Assembly: GCA_902496005.1 (NCBI GenBank)
Contig: CABUZI010000089.1
Location: 1 to 6,782, forward strand
Origin: an uncultured Collinsella sp.
GTDB taxonomy: Bacteria; Actinomycetota; Coriobacteriia; Coriobacteriales; Coriobacteriaceae
Direction: 5' to 3'
Length of the DNA: 6,782 nucleotides
The notes under the pieces were generated by a model. It saw only the letters and a list, made by a program, of their open reading frames with translations. It was not told the origin of the DNA and did not search any database. The number at the start of each line of letters is the position of its first letter. Within the stretch, counting starts at the first letter, position 1. The position numbers and the translations under genes are program-made. Positions 1 through 5,657 of the stretch are shown here, piece after piece.

Positions 1-114
1 GCCCCTGCCGCCGTTGCCGTGCAGCTGCAGCGTGCCGAGGCGCAGCTTGCGGCCGATGGGGGCGTGTTTGGCTCGTTGACTAAGGTCGTCGAGATGGGAC
101 ATGGGGCAAAGTAG
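1..114 (+). CDS. C-terminal fragment of an unidentified protein
   Basis: An open frame runs from the left edge to a TAG at 112-114, giving the last 37 residues of a protein whose start lies outside the window. The visible part begins with an Ala/Gln/Glu-rich stretch (AVAVQLQRAEAQLAA) that would form an amphipathic helix, followed by GGVFGSLTKVVEMGHGAK at the C-terminus. Codon choice (GCC, CTG, GTC, GAG, AAG) matches the other genes here, and a probable terminator follows about 50 bases after the stop; both support a real gene end. I do not recognise the family. Many bacteria carry folate or tRNA-synthetase genes before ndk, but this tail does not resemble those C-termini, so I leave it unnamed. 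Confidence 0.55.
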   Translation, partial: APAAVAVQLQRAEAQLAADGGVFGSLTKVVEMGHGAK

Positions 115-164
115 GGGTTTGGCTGAAGTCGTTTTGGCCATTTATCGGTAAATCGTTTTGGCTT

Positions 165-200
165 TACGGGCGTTTGCTGTTGCGGGCGCCCGTATTTTGT
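165..200 (+). terminator. Probable intrinsic terminator of the upstream gene
   Basis: TACGGGCG (165-172) pairs perfectly with CGCCCGTA (187-194) across a 14-base loop and is followed by TTTTGTT. The 8-bp GC-rich stem and short T-run lie about 50 bases after the stop codon at 114. The loop is longer than usual and the T-run is broken by a G, so strength is uncertain. Confidence 0.55.
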
Positions 201-403
201 TGCTATGGGGGAGGGGCTTGTCGAGAACTTCTGTAGGACCTTTGGGCAGGTTGTGAAGGGGGCACGTTCGCGGGTGGCAACCGACCGTCCGCTCGGTTCG
301 ATGCGGTTGATGCGCGGTCGGATGGTACTCTAATCGGGCTTCGAAACAGAAGTGACACATATGGAGCGCTTTAATAAATTGCAGCGTTTCAATAAACAGC
401 TTT
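201..403. other. Non-coding interval before ndk with competing inverted repeats
   Basis: No convincing gene lies between the probable terminator and the ndk promoter. A minus-strand open frame crosses it but lacks a ribosome binding site and resembles no family I know. The only structure I see is at 279-321. AACCGA (279-284) can pair with TCGGTT (293-298), or CCGACCG (281-287) with CGGTCGG (315-321). The two pairings use overlapping bases and exclude each other. I find no good promoter directly ahead of it. Confidence 0.4.
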
Positions 404-435
404 TTGTTTAACTGCAGCTAAAACTCTGTTACGAT
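404..435 (+). promoter_or_regulatory. Candidate ndk promoter with extended -10
   Basis: TACGAT at 430-435 is preceded directly by TGT (427-429), an extended -10 arrangement. Upstream T-rich sequence offers only weak -35 matches: TTGTTT at 404-409 (20-bp spacer) or TTTAAC at 407-412 (17-bp spacer). Transcription would begin near 442, leaving an ndk leader of about 57 bases. The assignment is by motif only. Confidence 0.4.
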
Positions 436-485
436 GCAGTCCAGGCGGGTGCCGGAATGGGACTTGGGCACGCGCGAACCTACTT

Positions 486-491
486 GAAAGG
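486..491 (+). promoter_or_regulatory. ndk ribosome binding site
   Basis: GAAAGG lies 7 bases before the ATG at 499. It decides the start in favour of 499 over the in-frame ATG at 457. Confidence 0.7.
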
Positions 492-498
492 CTACCTT

Positions 499-903
499 AT
501 GGCTATCGAGAAGACCTTCATCATGATTAAGCCCGACGCCGTGCGCGACCGCAAGATAGGCGAGATTGTTGCTCGCATTGAGCGCAGCGGCCTTGTCATC
601 GAGCGCATGGAGATGACCACGCTCGAGCGCGCTACCGTCGAGGAGCACTACGCTCATCTGGCCGACAAGCCCTTCTTTGGCGGTCTCTGCGACTTTATGA
701 CGAGCGGTCCGGTCGTCAAGATGGTCGTTTCCGGTCTCTCCGCTGTCTCCAAGATGCGCACCCTTATGGGCGCTACCAACCCGCTTGATGCTGCCCCCGG
801 CACCATTCGCGGCGACTTTGCTGTCGATGTCAACGCCAACGTGATCCACGGCTCCGACTGCCTGGAGAACGCCGAGATCGAGATCAAGCGCTTCTTTGGC
901 TAA
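499..903 (+). CDS. ndk: Nucleoside diphosphate kinase
   Basis: This cytosolic enzyme moves the gamma-phosphate of ATP onto other nucleoside diphosphates through a phosphohistidine and so balances the NTP and dNTP pools. The 134-residue product has the normal length for bacterial Ndk. The visible active-site set is complete: Lys11 in IKPDA, Tyr51, Arg87, Thr93 in MGATNP, Arg104, Asn114, and the phosphorylated His117 in NVIHGSD. The residue after GSD is Cys rather than the usual Ser. I chose the ATG at 499 because GAAAGG (486-491) sits 7 bases ahead and the family begins at MAIEKTF. An in-frame ATG at 457 would add 14 residues with no homology. The gene is monocistronic, between its own candidate promoter and a strong terminator. 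Confidence 0.97.
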   Translation: MAIEKTFIMIKPDAVRDRKIGEIVARIERSGLVIERMEMTTLERATVEEHYAHLADKPFFGGLCDFMTSGPVVKMVVSGLSAVSKMRTLMGATNPLDAAPGTIRGDFAVDVNANVIHGSDCLENAEIEIKRFFG

Positions 904-943
904 ACCAGCTTTGACTCCTTAAAGCTGTTAGCGTGTGGCTTGG

Positions 944-978
944 GCGCCGCGGAATTCTATCCGCGGCGCTCTTTTTAT
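944..978 (+). terminator. Intrinsic terminator of ndk
   Basis: GCGCCGCGG (944-952) pairs perfectly with CCGCGGCGC (961-969) around an 8-base AT-rich loop, followed by TCTTTTTATT. It lies about 40 bases after the ndk stop. The T-run is on the plus-strand side only, so it serves ndk rather than rpiB. Confidence 0.9.
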
Positions 979-992
979 TCCAAAACCTATGA

Positions 993-1029
993 AGGGGCCC
1001 GCTCGGACATGAGTTCCGAGCGGGCCCCT
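993..1029 (-). terminator. 15-bp hairpin, probable rpiB terminator
   Basis: The arms 993-1007 and 1015-1029 are perfectly complementary over 15 bp (AGGGGCCCGCTCGGA on the left) around a 7-base loop. The hairpin begins 26 bases beyond the rpiB stop. Read on the minus strand, the stem is followed by TCATAGGTTTTGG, a poor U-tract, so termination may rely on stem strength or extra factors. On the plus strand no T-run follows, and ndk already has its own terminator. Confidence 0.65.
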
Positions 1030-1055
1030 GCCGTTGGGCTGTGGTGCTGAGTAGT

Positions 1056-1523
1056 TTAGGCTTCGTCGACGATCTTAAGGCCGCGCGTGTGGTCGATCTC
1101 GTTGAGAAGATTGACGCGACGCTCGTGGCGACCACCCTCAAACTCGGCGTCGAGCCACTCGTCGACAATCATCTTGGCGAGCTCGGAGCCCACGACACGG
1201 GCACCAAAGGCGAGCACGTTGGTGTTGTTGTGCATGCGGGAGAGCTTGGCGCTGAAGGGCTCGGAGCACACGACGGCGCGTACGCCCTCGACCTTGTTGG
1301 CGGCCAGGCTAATCCCGACACCGGTGCCGCAGATCAGGATACCCAGGTCGACGTCACCGTTGGCCACGGCCTTACCCACCTTGTAGCCGGCGATGGGGTA
1401 ATCGAAGCTCTCGGAGGTGTCGGTGCCATAGTTCACGACCTCGCAGCCGCGCTCCTTCAGGTGCTCGGAAATGATGTTCTTGAGCTCGACGGCGGCGTGG
1501 TCGTTACCGATACCGATCTTCAT
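1056..1523 (-). CDS. rpiB: Ribose-5-phosphate isomerase B
   Basis: RpiB interconverts ribulose 5-phosphate and ribose 5-phosphate in the non-oxidative pentose phosphate pathway, in the cytosol. The product has 155 residues, close to the family norm of about 150, and belongs to the RpiB/LacAB fold. Visible motifs are NDH (7-9) for substrate binding, the catalytic Cys65 in GILICGTGVG with the GTGVG phosphate-enediolate loop (66-70), His98 in RMHNNTNVLAFG, and the GGRHERR segment (130-136) carrying the phosphate-binding arginines. The sequence around these motifs is very close to that of E. coli RpiB. The ATG start at 1523 has AGAGAGGA 7 bases upstream. The gene stands alone, divergent from the cysteine desulfidase gene. 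A LacA/LacB or other sugar-phosphate isomerase role is possible but less likely from the motif similarity. Confidence 0.95.
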   Translation of the reverse strand: MKIGIGNDHAAVELKNIISEHLKERGCEVVNYGTDTSESFDYPIAGYKVGKAVANGDVDLGILICGTGVGISLAANKVEGVRAVVCSEPFSAKLSRMHNNTNVLAFGARVVGSELAKMIVDEWLDAEFEGGRHERRVNLLNEIDHTRGLKIVDEA

Positions 1524-1530
1524 GGGTGGT

Positions 1531-1538
1531 TCCTCTCT
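1531..1538 (-). promoter_or_regulatory. rpiB ribosome binding site
   Basis: Read on the minus strand, AGAGAGGA lies 7 bases ahead of the ATG at 1523, a standard strong Shine-Dalgarno arrangement. Confidence 0.7.
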
Positions 1539-1601
1539 GGTCCGTGCGGCGAGATTGCTAAAGGTTTTACCGCGTTCGACTGCATGATAGCGCGACTTTT
1601 G

Positions 1602-1629
1602 TGTAAACGCTCGGGCGTTTTTTGGTCAA
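1602..1629 (-). promoter_or_regulatory. Candidate rpiB promoter with internal operator-like palindrome
   Basis: On the minus strand TTGACC (1629-1624) is a good -35 match. The -10 candidate TTTACA (1607-1602) is poor, with a 16-bp spacer. Between them lies a near-perfect palindrome, AAACGC (1605-1610) and GCGTTT (1615-1620) on the plus strand, which would fill the spacer as an operator. A related half-site, AAACGCTTTA, occurs at 1628-1637. AT-rich arms around a central CG resemble LacI-family operators, but that family link is inference. Confidence 0.3.
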
Positions 1630-1728
1630 ACGCTTTAGCCAACAACAAGACTAGCTTTTCATGAATGAATGCCGTCAGATTGCGCTTGAACGCCGTCCGT
1701 CGGAACCATGGTTGCGGTTTTTGATGCA

Positions 1729-1758
1729 TTGTTATCAAATAAAAGAGCTAACTATTAT
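1729..1758 (+). promoter_or_regulatory. Candidate promoter of the cysteine desulfidase gene
   Basis: TTGTTA (1729-1734) and TATTAT (1753-1758) are separated by 18 bases and match the sigma-70 consensus at 4/6 and 5/6 positions. Transcription would begin near 1765, leaving a leader of about 30 bases. This AT-rich patch stands out from the surrounding GC-rich sequence. Confidence 0.45.
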
Positions 1759-1782
1759 CGAGAGCCAGTCCGTTATGTAAGC

Positions 1783-1787
1783 AGGAG
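1783..1787 (+). promoter_or_regulatory. Ribosome binding site of the cysteine desulfidase gene
   Basis: AGGAG lies 6 bases ahead of the ATG at 1794, which fixes the start. Confidence 0.75.
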
Positions 1788-1793
1788 ATACCT

Positions 1794-3113
1794 ATGCCTA
1801 CCGATTCCATCCGCGATGCCGCTTTTTGCGATGTCTTGAACCGCGAGCTTGTCTGTGCGCTCGGCTGCACCGAGCCCATTGCCGTTGCCTATGCAGCGGC
1901 GCTGGCGAGCCAGACACTCGGTTGCGAACCCGATCATATGGATGTTGCCTGCTCGGGCAATATCATCAAGAACGTTAAGAGCGTGACCGTGCCCAACTCG
2001 GGCGGCATGCACGGTATTGAAGCGGCGGCCGTGCTGGGTGCCGTGGGCGGCGACGCCAAGAGTGCGCTCGAGGTGCTCGAGAGCGTCGATGACGCGGATC
2101 GCGCCCGCGTGGCCGAGCTGCTTGCTGATACGGACTACTGCGATGTGTCGCTTGTCGAGGGTGTGCCCAACCTCTACATCAAGGTGACTGCTACGGCCGG
2201 GGGCCATACCGCGGTCGTCGAGATTACCGACCATCACACCAATGTCACGTGCCATACGCTCGACGGTATTCCGGTGTGCGGCAAGTCGGCGGGGGAGTGT
2301 GCCGCCTGCGCCGAGCGCGTCGTGGCCGAGCGTGCGGCAGATAGCGCCGACACGCCCATGTCGATTGAGTCCATCGTCGACTTTATCGAGGGCGGCGACA
2401 TTGAGGGCGCCCGCGCTGCCGTTGAGCGTCAGATTGAGCTGAACGGTGCGATCAGTGCCGAGGGCCTGGCGCACGCTTGGGGCGCCGAGGTCGGCCGTAC
2501 GCTGTTGGACGCTCGTGCCGATGACGTCGCCTGCCGTGCCCGCGCCCGTGCAGCCGCCGGGTCCGACGCCCGCATGAACGGCTGCGCGCTGCCGGTCGCC
2601 ATCGTGTGCGGCTCGGGCAATCAGGGCATTACCTGCGCACTGCCCGTTATGGAGTATGCCGAGTATTTGCGCTGCGACCATGATCGCCTGGTGCGCGCCG
2701 TGATGCTGTCTGATCTGATCGCCGTGCATATCAAGAGCTATATTGGTGCGCTCTCGGCGTTTTGCGGTGCTATTTGCGCCGCATGCGGTGCCGGTGCCGC
2801 GATTACCTGGCTGTGTGGTGGCACGCGCGAGCAGATTGGCGCGACGGTTTCGAACACGCTCGGTAACGTGGGCGGCATCGTGTGCGATGGTGCCAAGGCA
2901 AGCTGCGCCGCCAAGATTTCGGCAGCGGTGGACGCTGCGATTCTGGGCCACGATATGGCTATGCAGGGCCGTGGCTTCCGTGCCGGCGAGGGCCTGATTC
3001 AGGATACCGTCGAGCAGACGATCGCCAGCATGGGCTACGTGGGCCGTGTGGGTATGAAGGATACCGACGTCGAGATCCTCAACATCATGATCGGCAAGAC
3101 TCGAGTTTGTTAA
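1794..3113 (+). CDS. cyuA: L-cysteine desulfidase (CyuA/YhaM, UPF0597 family)
   Basis: The family breaks L-cysteine down to pyruvate, ammonia and hydrogen sulfide using an oxygen-sensitive [4Fe-4S] cluster rather than PLP. The fold is related to the iron-sulfur L-serine dehydratases. The 439-residue product has the usual length. Family motifs appear in order: ALGCTEP with Cys25, SGNIIKN (54-60), SDARMNG (257-263), GSGNQGIT (273-280), CDGAKASCAAK with Cys364 and Cys371, and IMIGKTR at the end. Cys25, Cys364 and Cys371 are likely cluster or catalytic residues. The protein holds 22 cysteines, many beyond the conserved set. No signal peptide is visible, so it should be cytosolic. The gene has its own promoter candidate; no cysteine transporter is adjacent in this window. 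Its stop overlaps that of the convergent HAD gene. A related activity such as serine or other beta-elimination cannot be ruled out. Confidence 0.9.
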   Translation: MPTDSIRDAAFCDVLNRELVCALGCTEPIAVAYAAALASQTLGCEPDHMDVACSGNIIKNVKSVTVPNSGGMHGIEAAAVLGAVGGDAKSALEVLESVDDADRARVAELLADTDYCDVSLVEGVPNLYIKVTATAGGHTAVVEITDHHTNVTCHTLDGIPVCGKSAGECAACAERVVAERAADSADTPMSIESIVDFIEGGDIEGARAAVERQIELNGAISAEGLAHAWGAEVGRTLLDARADDVACRARARAAAGSDARMNGCALPVAIVCGSGNQGITCALPVMEYAEYLRCDHDRLVRAVMLSDLIAVHIKSYIGALSAFCGAICAACGAGAAITWLCGGTREQIGATVSNTLGNVGGIVCDGAKASCAAKISAAVDAAILGHDMAMQGRGFRAGEGLIQDTVEQTIASMGYVGRVGMKDTDVEILNIMIGKTRVC

Positions 3114-3868
3114 GACAGTTCGTCGGCTACTTGGTGCTCGTAGAAGGCTTCTACTACGGCGTTAAAGTCGCGGGCGAAGTCTTCCATGGTTCCGCGCCAG
3201 GTGGCTCGGCCGGGTTTTCCCTGGCCAACATAGGCGGTTTGAATGCCGCAGGCGGGGCTGGGGAAGTCGCGCTTGGGGTCGTTGCCCACCATAAGGACCT
3301 CGTGCGGCTCGAGCCCCATCACCTGAAGCTGCTCTAGATAGTAGGTGGCATCGGGCTTGCAGCGGGTGGTGTTTCCCATGTGCGTGACGAGCTCAAAGGG
3401 GGCTTCGGCCAGGTCGCCCCAACCCATGCGGCACTCTATGGCCCCCTGCGGAAAGCTGGGGTTGGTGAAGAGCGCGCAACGCAGTCCTGCGTCCTGTACG
3501 GCCTGGAGCGCGGCGTGCGAGCCCGGCATGGCGTGGGCGTTGATGATATCGTCGTTCTTGTACGGTAGGACTTCGCGGTCATAGTAGGTAAACGCTTCGT
3601 AGATGAGGGGATCGGAGAGGCGGATGCCGCACCGGCGCTCAACCTCTTCTTGGTAAAATTCAAGATTGGTGCGATTATCCGTGCCGCTGCGGCGGTTGGC
3701 GTTGAGGTCGACCAAGATGGTGCCGAGGCGTGCCATCGTGCCACCGCGGCTGCGTCGCCCGATGTCCGCGAGCATCGACGAGACATCCTTAAAATAGCGA
3801 AGGATGAATGCGTTGAGGTTGATGCTAAGAAGCGTCTCGTCCATATCGAAAACGACTGCTTTGAGCAC
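3110..3868 (-). CDS. HAD-superfamily hydrolase (probable phosphatase)
   Basis: A 252-residue cytosolic HAD hydrolase, probably a small-molecule phosphatase; the substrate cannot be read from the sequence. All four HAD motifs are present: DMDET (nucleophile Asp8, acid/base Asp10), Thr135 in LFTN (motif II), Lys171 in CKPD (motif III), and GNDPKRD (Asp197 and Asp201, motif IV). The region between motifs I and II (about 12-115) is mostly helical, with Arg, Tyr and acidic residues, and fits a C1-type cap. The start is a GTG at 3868, with AGAAAGG 7 bases upstream and the first Asp at residue 8, as usual. The 3' end overlaps the cysteine desulfidase gene by 4 bases in convergent orientation. The upstream neighbour, rpsA, is divergent. 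No obvious pathway link to either neighbour. Confidence 0.9.
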   Translation of the reverse strand: MLKAVVFDMDETLLSINLNAFILRYFKDVSSMLADIGRRSRGGTMARLGTILVDLNANRRSGTDNRTNLEFYQEEVERRCGIRLSDPLIYEAFTYYDREVLPYKNDDIINAHAMPGSHAALQAVQDAGLRCALFTNPSFPQGAIECRMGWGDLAEAPFELVTHMGNTTRCKPDATYYLEQLQVMGLEPHEVLMVGNDPKRDFPSPACGIQTAYVGQGKPGRATWRGTMEDFARDFNAVVEAFYEHQVADELS

Positions 3869-3958
3869 GCGGGCACCTTTCTCGATAAATCGTTCTAGAA
3901 TCGTTGGCTCCGGATACTTTACCTCAAAGGCGTATGGGCAAACTGCTTATCGTCAAGT

Positions 3959-4000
3959 TGTGGAGACAGCTGTCCATAAGATTACGAAAAAGTCTCCACA
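3959..4000. repeat. Inverted repeat TGTGGAGAC / GTCTCCACA
   Basis: TGTGGAGAC (3959-3967) and GTCTCCACA (3992-4000) are perfect 9-bp inverted copies separated by 24 bases. The left copy overlaps a second perfect palindrome, GACAGCTGTC (3965-3974). No T-run follows on either strand, so it is not an intrinsic terminator. It could be an operator or a stem in a divergent leader; its role is not known. Confidence 0.6.
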
Positions 4001-4140
4001 CGAGTAAAAAAACGCAGTTCACGCTTGAAATCGAACCCATTTCCCCGTAACCTATACGAACGTGATTGCATAAGCGTCACATTAGTATCTGTCGGCTCCC
4101 GAGTGTTCCTAAACGTTGTGTGCTTGTCGCACCCTTCTGT

Positions 4141-4184
4141 AGGTCCTAGCAATCGGGGCCCCGTAGTTCGAAAGGGGTCCACCT
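4141..4184 (+). promoter_or_regulatory. rpsA leader hairpin masking the Shine-Dalgarno sequence
   Basis: The rpsA Shine-Dalgarno AAAGGGG (4171-4177) is 7 bases ahead of the TTG start. GGGCCCC (4156-4162) can pair with GGGGTCC (4174-4180) through six Watson-Crick pairs and one G-U, closing an 11-base loop. AGGT (4141-4144) can pair with ACCT (4181-4184), extending the stem to the base before the start codon, with an 11-base bulge on the left side. Such a fold would hide the ribosome site, as expected for a translationally regulated ribosomal protein mRNA. The regulator is inferred, not seen. Confidence 0.45.
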
Positions 4185-5351
4185 TTGAGTGAGATTCAGA
4201 ACTCGTCCATTTTCTCTCTTGACGATGTCAACGAGGAGGAGATGAACAACCTCATCGACGGTACGATTACCGACTTTGATGAGGGCGATCTCGTTAACGG
4301 CACTGTCGTTAAGATCGAGCATGACGAGGTGCTCGTTGACATCGGATTCAAGTCCGAGGGCGTTATCCCGGTCCGCGAGCTGTCCATCCGCAAGGACGCT
4401 AACCCTGCAGACATCGTTGCACTCGGTGATCCCATCGAGGCTCTGGTTCTCCAGAAGGAGGACAAGGACGGTCGTCTGGTCCTGTCCAAGAAGCGTGCCG
4501 AGTACGAGCGTGCTTGGAACCGCATCGAGGAGAAGTTCAACTCCGGCGAGAACGTCGAGGGCGAGGTTATCGAGGTTGTCAAGGGCGGCCTGATCCTCGA
4601 CATCGGCCTGCGTGGCTTCCTGCCCGCTTCCCTCGTCGACCTCCGTCGTGTCAAGGACCTCACCTCCTACATGGGCACCCGCATCGAGGCCCGCGTCATC
4701 GAGATGGACCGCAACCGCAACAACGTCGTCCTCTCCCGTCGCGTCGTGCTCGAGGAGTCCCGTAAGGCCGAGCGCTCCGAGATCCTGTCCAAGCTCAAGT
4801 CTGGCATGCGTCTCCAGGGCACCGTTTCCTCCATCGTCGACTTCGGCGCCTTCGTCGACCTCGGCGGTATCGACGGCCTCATCCACATCTCCGAGCTCTC
4901 CTGGAACCACGTCAACCATCCTTCCGAGGTTGTCAAGGTCGGCCAGGAGGTCGAGGTCGAGGTTCTCGACGTCGATCTCAACCGCGAGCGTATCTCCCTG
5001 GGTCTCAAGCAGACCACCGAGGATCCGTGGCGCGCACTGGTCAAGAAGTACCCCGTCGGCGCTATCGTCGAGGGCACTGTGACCAAGCTTGTTCCGTTCG
5101 GCGCTTTCGTCGACCTGGGCGAGGGCATCGAGGGCCTGGTGCACATCTCCGAGATGGCCAACAAGCACGTTGATCAGCCTTCTCAGGTCACCCACGTGGG
5201 CGACAAGGTTCAGGTCAAGGTCATGGAGATCGACCTCGACCGTCGTCGTATCTCCCTGTCCATGAAGTCCGCTGCTGAGACTCTGGGCGTCGAGATCGAG
5301 GTTACCCCGCTGCCTTCCGAGAAGAAGGACGAGGAGACCGACGCCGAGTAA
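4185..5351 (+). CDS. rpsA: 30S ribosomal protein S1
   Basis: S1 binds mRNA on the small ribosomal subunit and helps unfold and load messages. The 388-residue product has four S1 (OB-fold) domains at about 34-103, 121-186, 207-276 and 292-361. Domains three and four share VxFGAFVDLG and GL(I/V)HISE signatures, and TEDPW (278-282) links them. The order and sequence match actinobacterial RpsA. A short acidic tail (EKKDEETDAE) ends the protein, which is shorter than mycobacterial S1 with its long charged C-terminus. The start is TTG at 4185, supported by AAAGGGG 7 bases upstream and by homology beginning soon after. Codons are strongly biased to GTC, ATC, CTC, AAG and GAG, as expected of a highly expressed gene. 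A long leader precedes it and a terminator follows, so it is probably transcribed alone. Confidence 0.97.
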   Translation: MSEIQNSSIFSLDDVNEEEMNNLIDGTITDFDEGDLVNGTVVKIEHDEVLVDIGFKSEGVIPVRELSIRKDANPADIVALGDPIEALVLQKEDKDGRLVLSKKRAEYERAWNRIEEKFNSGENVEGEVIEVVKGGLILDIGLRGFLPASLVDLRRVKDLTSYMGTRIEARVIEMDRNRNNVVLSRRVVLEESRKAERSEILSKLKSGMRLQGTVSSIVDFGAFVDLGGIDGLIHISELSWNHVNHPSEVVKVGQEVEVEVLDVDLNRERISLGLKQTTEDPWRALVKKYPVGAIVEGTVTKLVPFGAFVDLGEGIEGLVHISEMANKHVDQPSQVTHVGDKVQVKVMEIDLDRRRISLSMKSAAETLGVEIEVTPLPSEKKDEETDAE

Positions 5352-5375
5352 ATCGGTTTGACGATCACTTGTTTT

Positions 5376-5410
5376 AAGGGATCCGTCCGCAATGGACGGG
5401 TCCCTTTTTT
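5376..5410 (+). terminator. Intrinsic terminator of rpsA
   Basis: AAGGGATCCGTCC (5376-5388) pairs with GGACGGGTCCCTT (5394-5406) around a 5-base loop, with one G-U pair, and runs into six T residues (5405-5410). It starts 24 bases after the rpsA stop. Confidence 0.92.
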
Positions 5411-5649
5411 GCATTTGTTGCTGAGGTACGCGATGCTGCCCGTGCGCAATGCTGCCCTGGCTGTTCGCAGGCTATTGGGTTGTCGGTGCATGAAAAATGC
5501 CGACATCCCGCCTCGGGGAGGAGGCGGGAACGCACCGAGTAGACGGAGGGGTGCGGAGCGCGGTCGCGTCTCGACTGACGACGTTGCCCATCGACGACCC
5601 TATTGTACCGCATAGCGTGGTTCATGGTTTATCGTGTCGAACGCTTGTG
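5411..5649. other. Non-coding interval between rpsA and rnpB with consecutive hairpins
   Basis: No supportable gene lies here; the short open frames on both strands have no ribosome site or family resemblance. A 9-base direct repeat, ATGCTGCCC, occurs at 5433-5441 and 5449-5457. Two hairpins abut: 5481-5505 (TGTCGG/CCGACA plus three inner pairs) and 5506-5529 (TCCCGCCTC/GAGGCGGGA). A third weaker one is CGCACC/GGTGCG at 5531-5555. The 5506-5529 stem read on the minus strand is followed after about eight bases by ATTTTT, a poor terminator at best. The region could hold a small RNA or simply recombination-scarred spacer. Confidence 0.45.
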
Positions 5650-5657
5650 TTGTGCCA

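Larger units (their letters stand above)
3869..4184. other. Divergent intergenic region between the HAD gene and rpsA
   Basis: About 316 bases without a gene. It holds the HAD ribosome binding site (3876-3882), a TTGACG at 3956-3951 on the minus strand that could be a -35 without a clear -10, a 9-bp inverted repeat at 3959-4000, a plus-strand TTGAAA (4025-4030) 17 bases before TAACCT (4048-4053) as a weak rpsA promoter candidate, a small hairpin at 4118-4132, and the rpsA Shine-Dalgarno hairpin at 4141-4184. Base composition is more AT-rich than in the flanking genes. Confidence 0.6.

Noticed and set aside
281..321. Possible tRNA because of a GGTTCGATG segment
   Set aside because: The flanking bases do not form a T-arm and no anticodon or acceptor stem can be drawn.
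142..360. Minus-strand open frame of 72 codons starting MCHFCFEARLEYH
   Set aside because: No ribosome binding site upstream, it runs across the probable terminator of the left gene, and its composition is not protein-like. The two early cysteines alone are not evidence of a zinc motif.
1605..1625. AAACGC/GCGTTT followed by six T residues read as a plus-strand terminator
   Set aside because: No plus-strand gene ends upstream and the stem has only 6 bp; an operator for rpiB is the better reading.
1041..1664. Plus-strand open frame of 207 codons opposite rpiB
   Set aside because: It overlaps the clearly recognised rpiB gene, starts within the rpiB 3' flank and reads through the rpiB promoter; no family resemblance.
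1773..2951. Long minus-strand open frame (392 codons) opposite the cysteine desulfidase gene
   Set aside because: It mirrors the GC-biased codons of the real gene, lacks family motifs and has a His/Arg/Ala-rich composition typical of antisense shadows.
4146..5414. Minus-strand open frame (422 codons) opposite rpsA
   Set aside because: Its Leu/Asp/Val-rich composition is the reverse complement of the biased GAG/GTC/ATC codons of rpsA; it runs into the rpsA terminator and has no domain I recognise.
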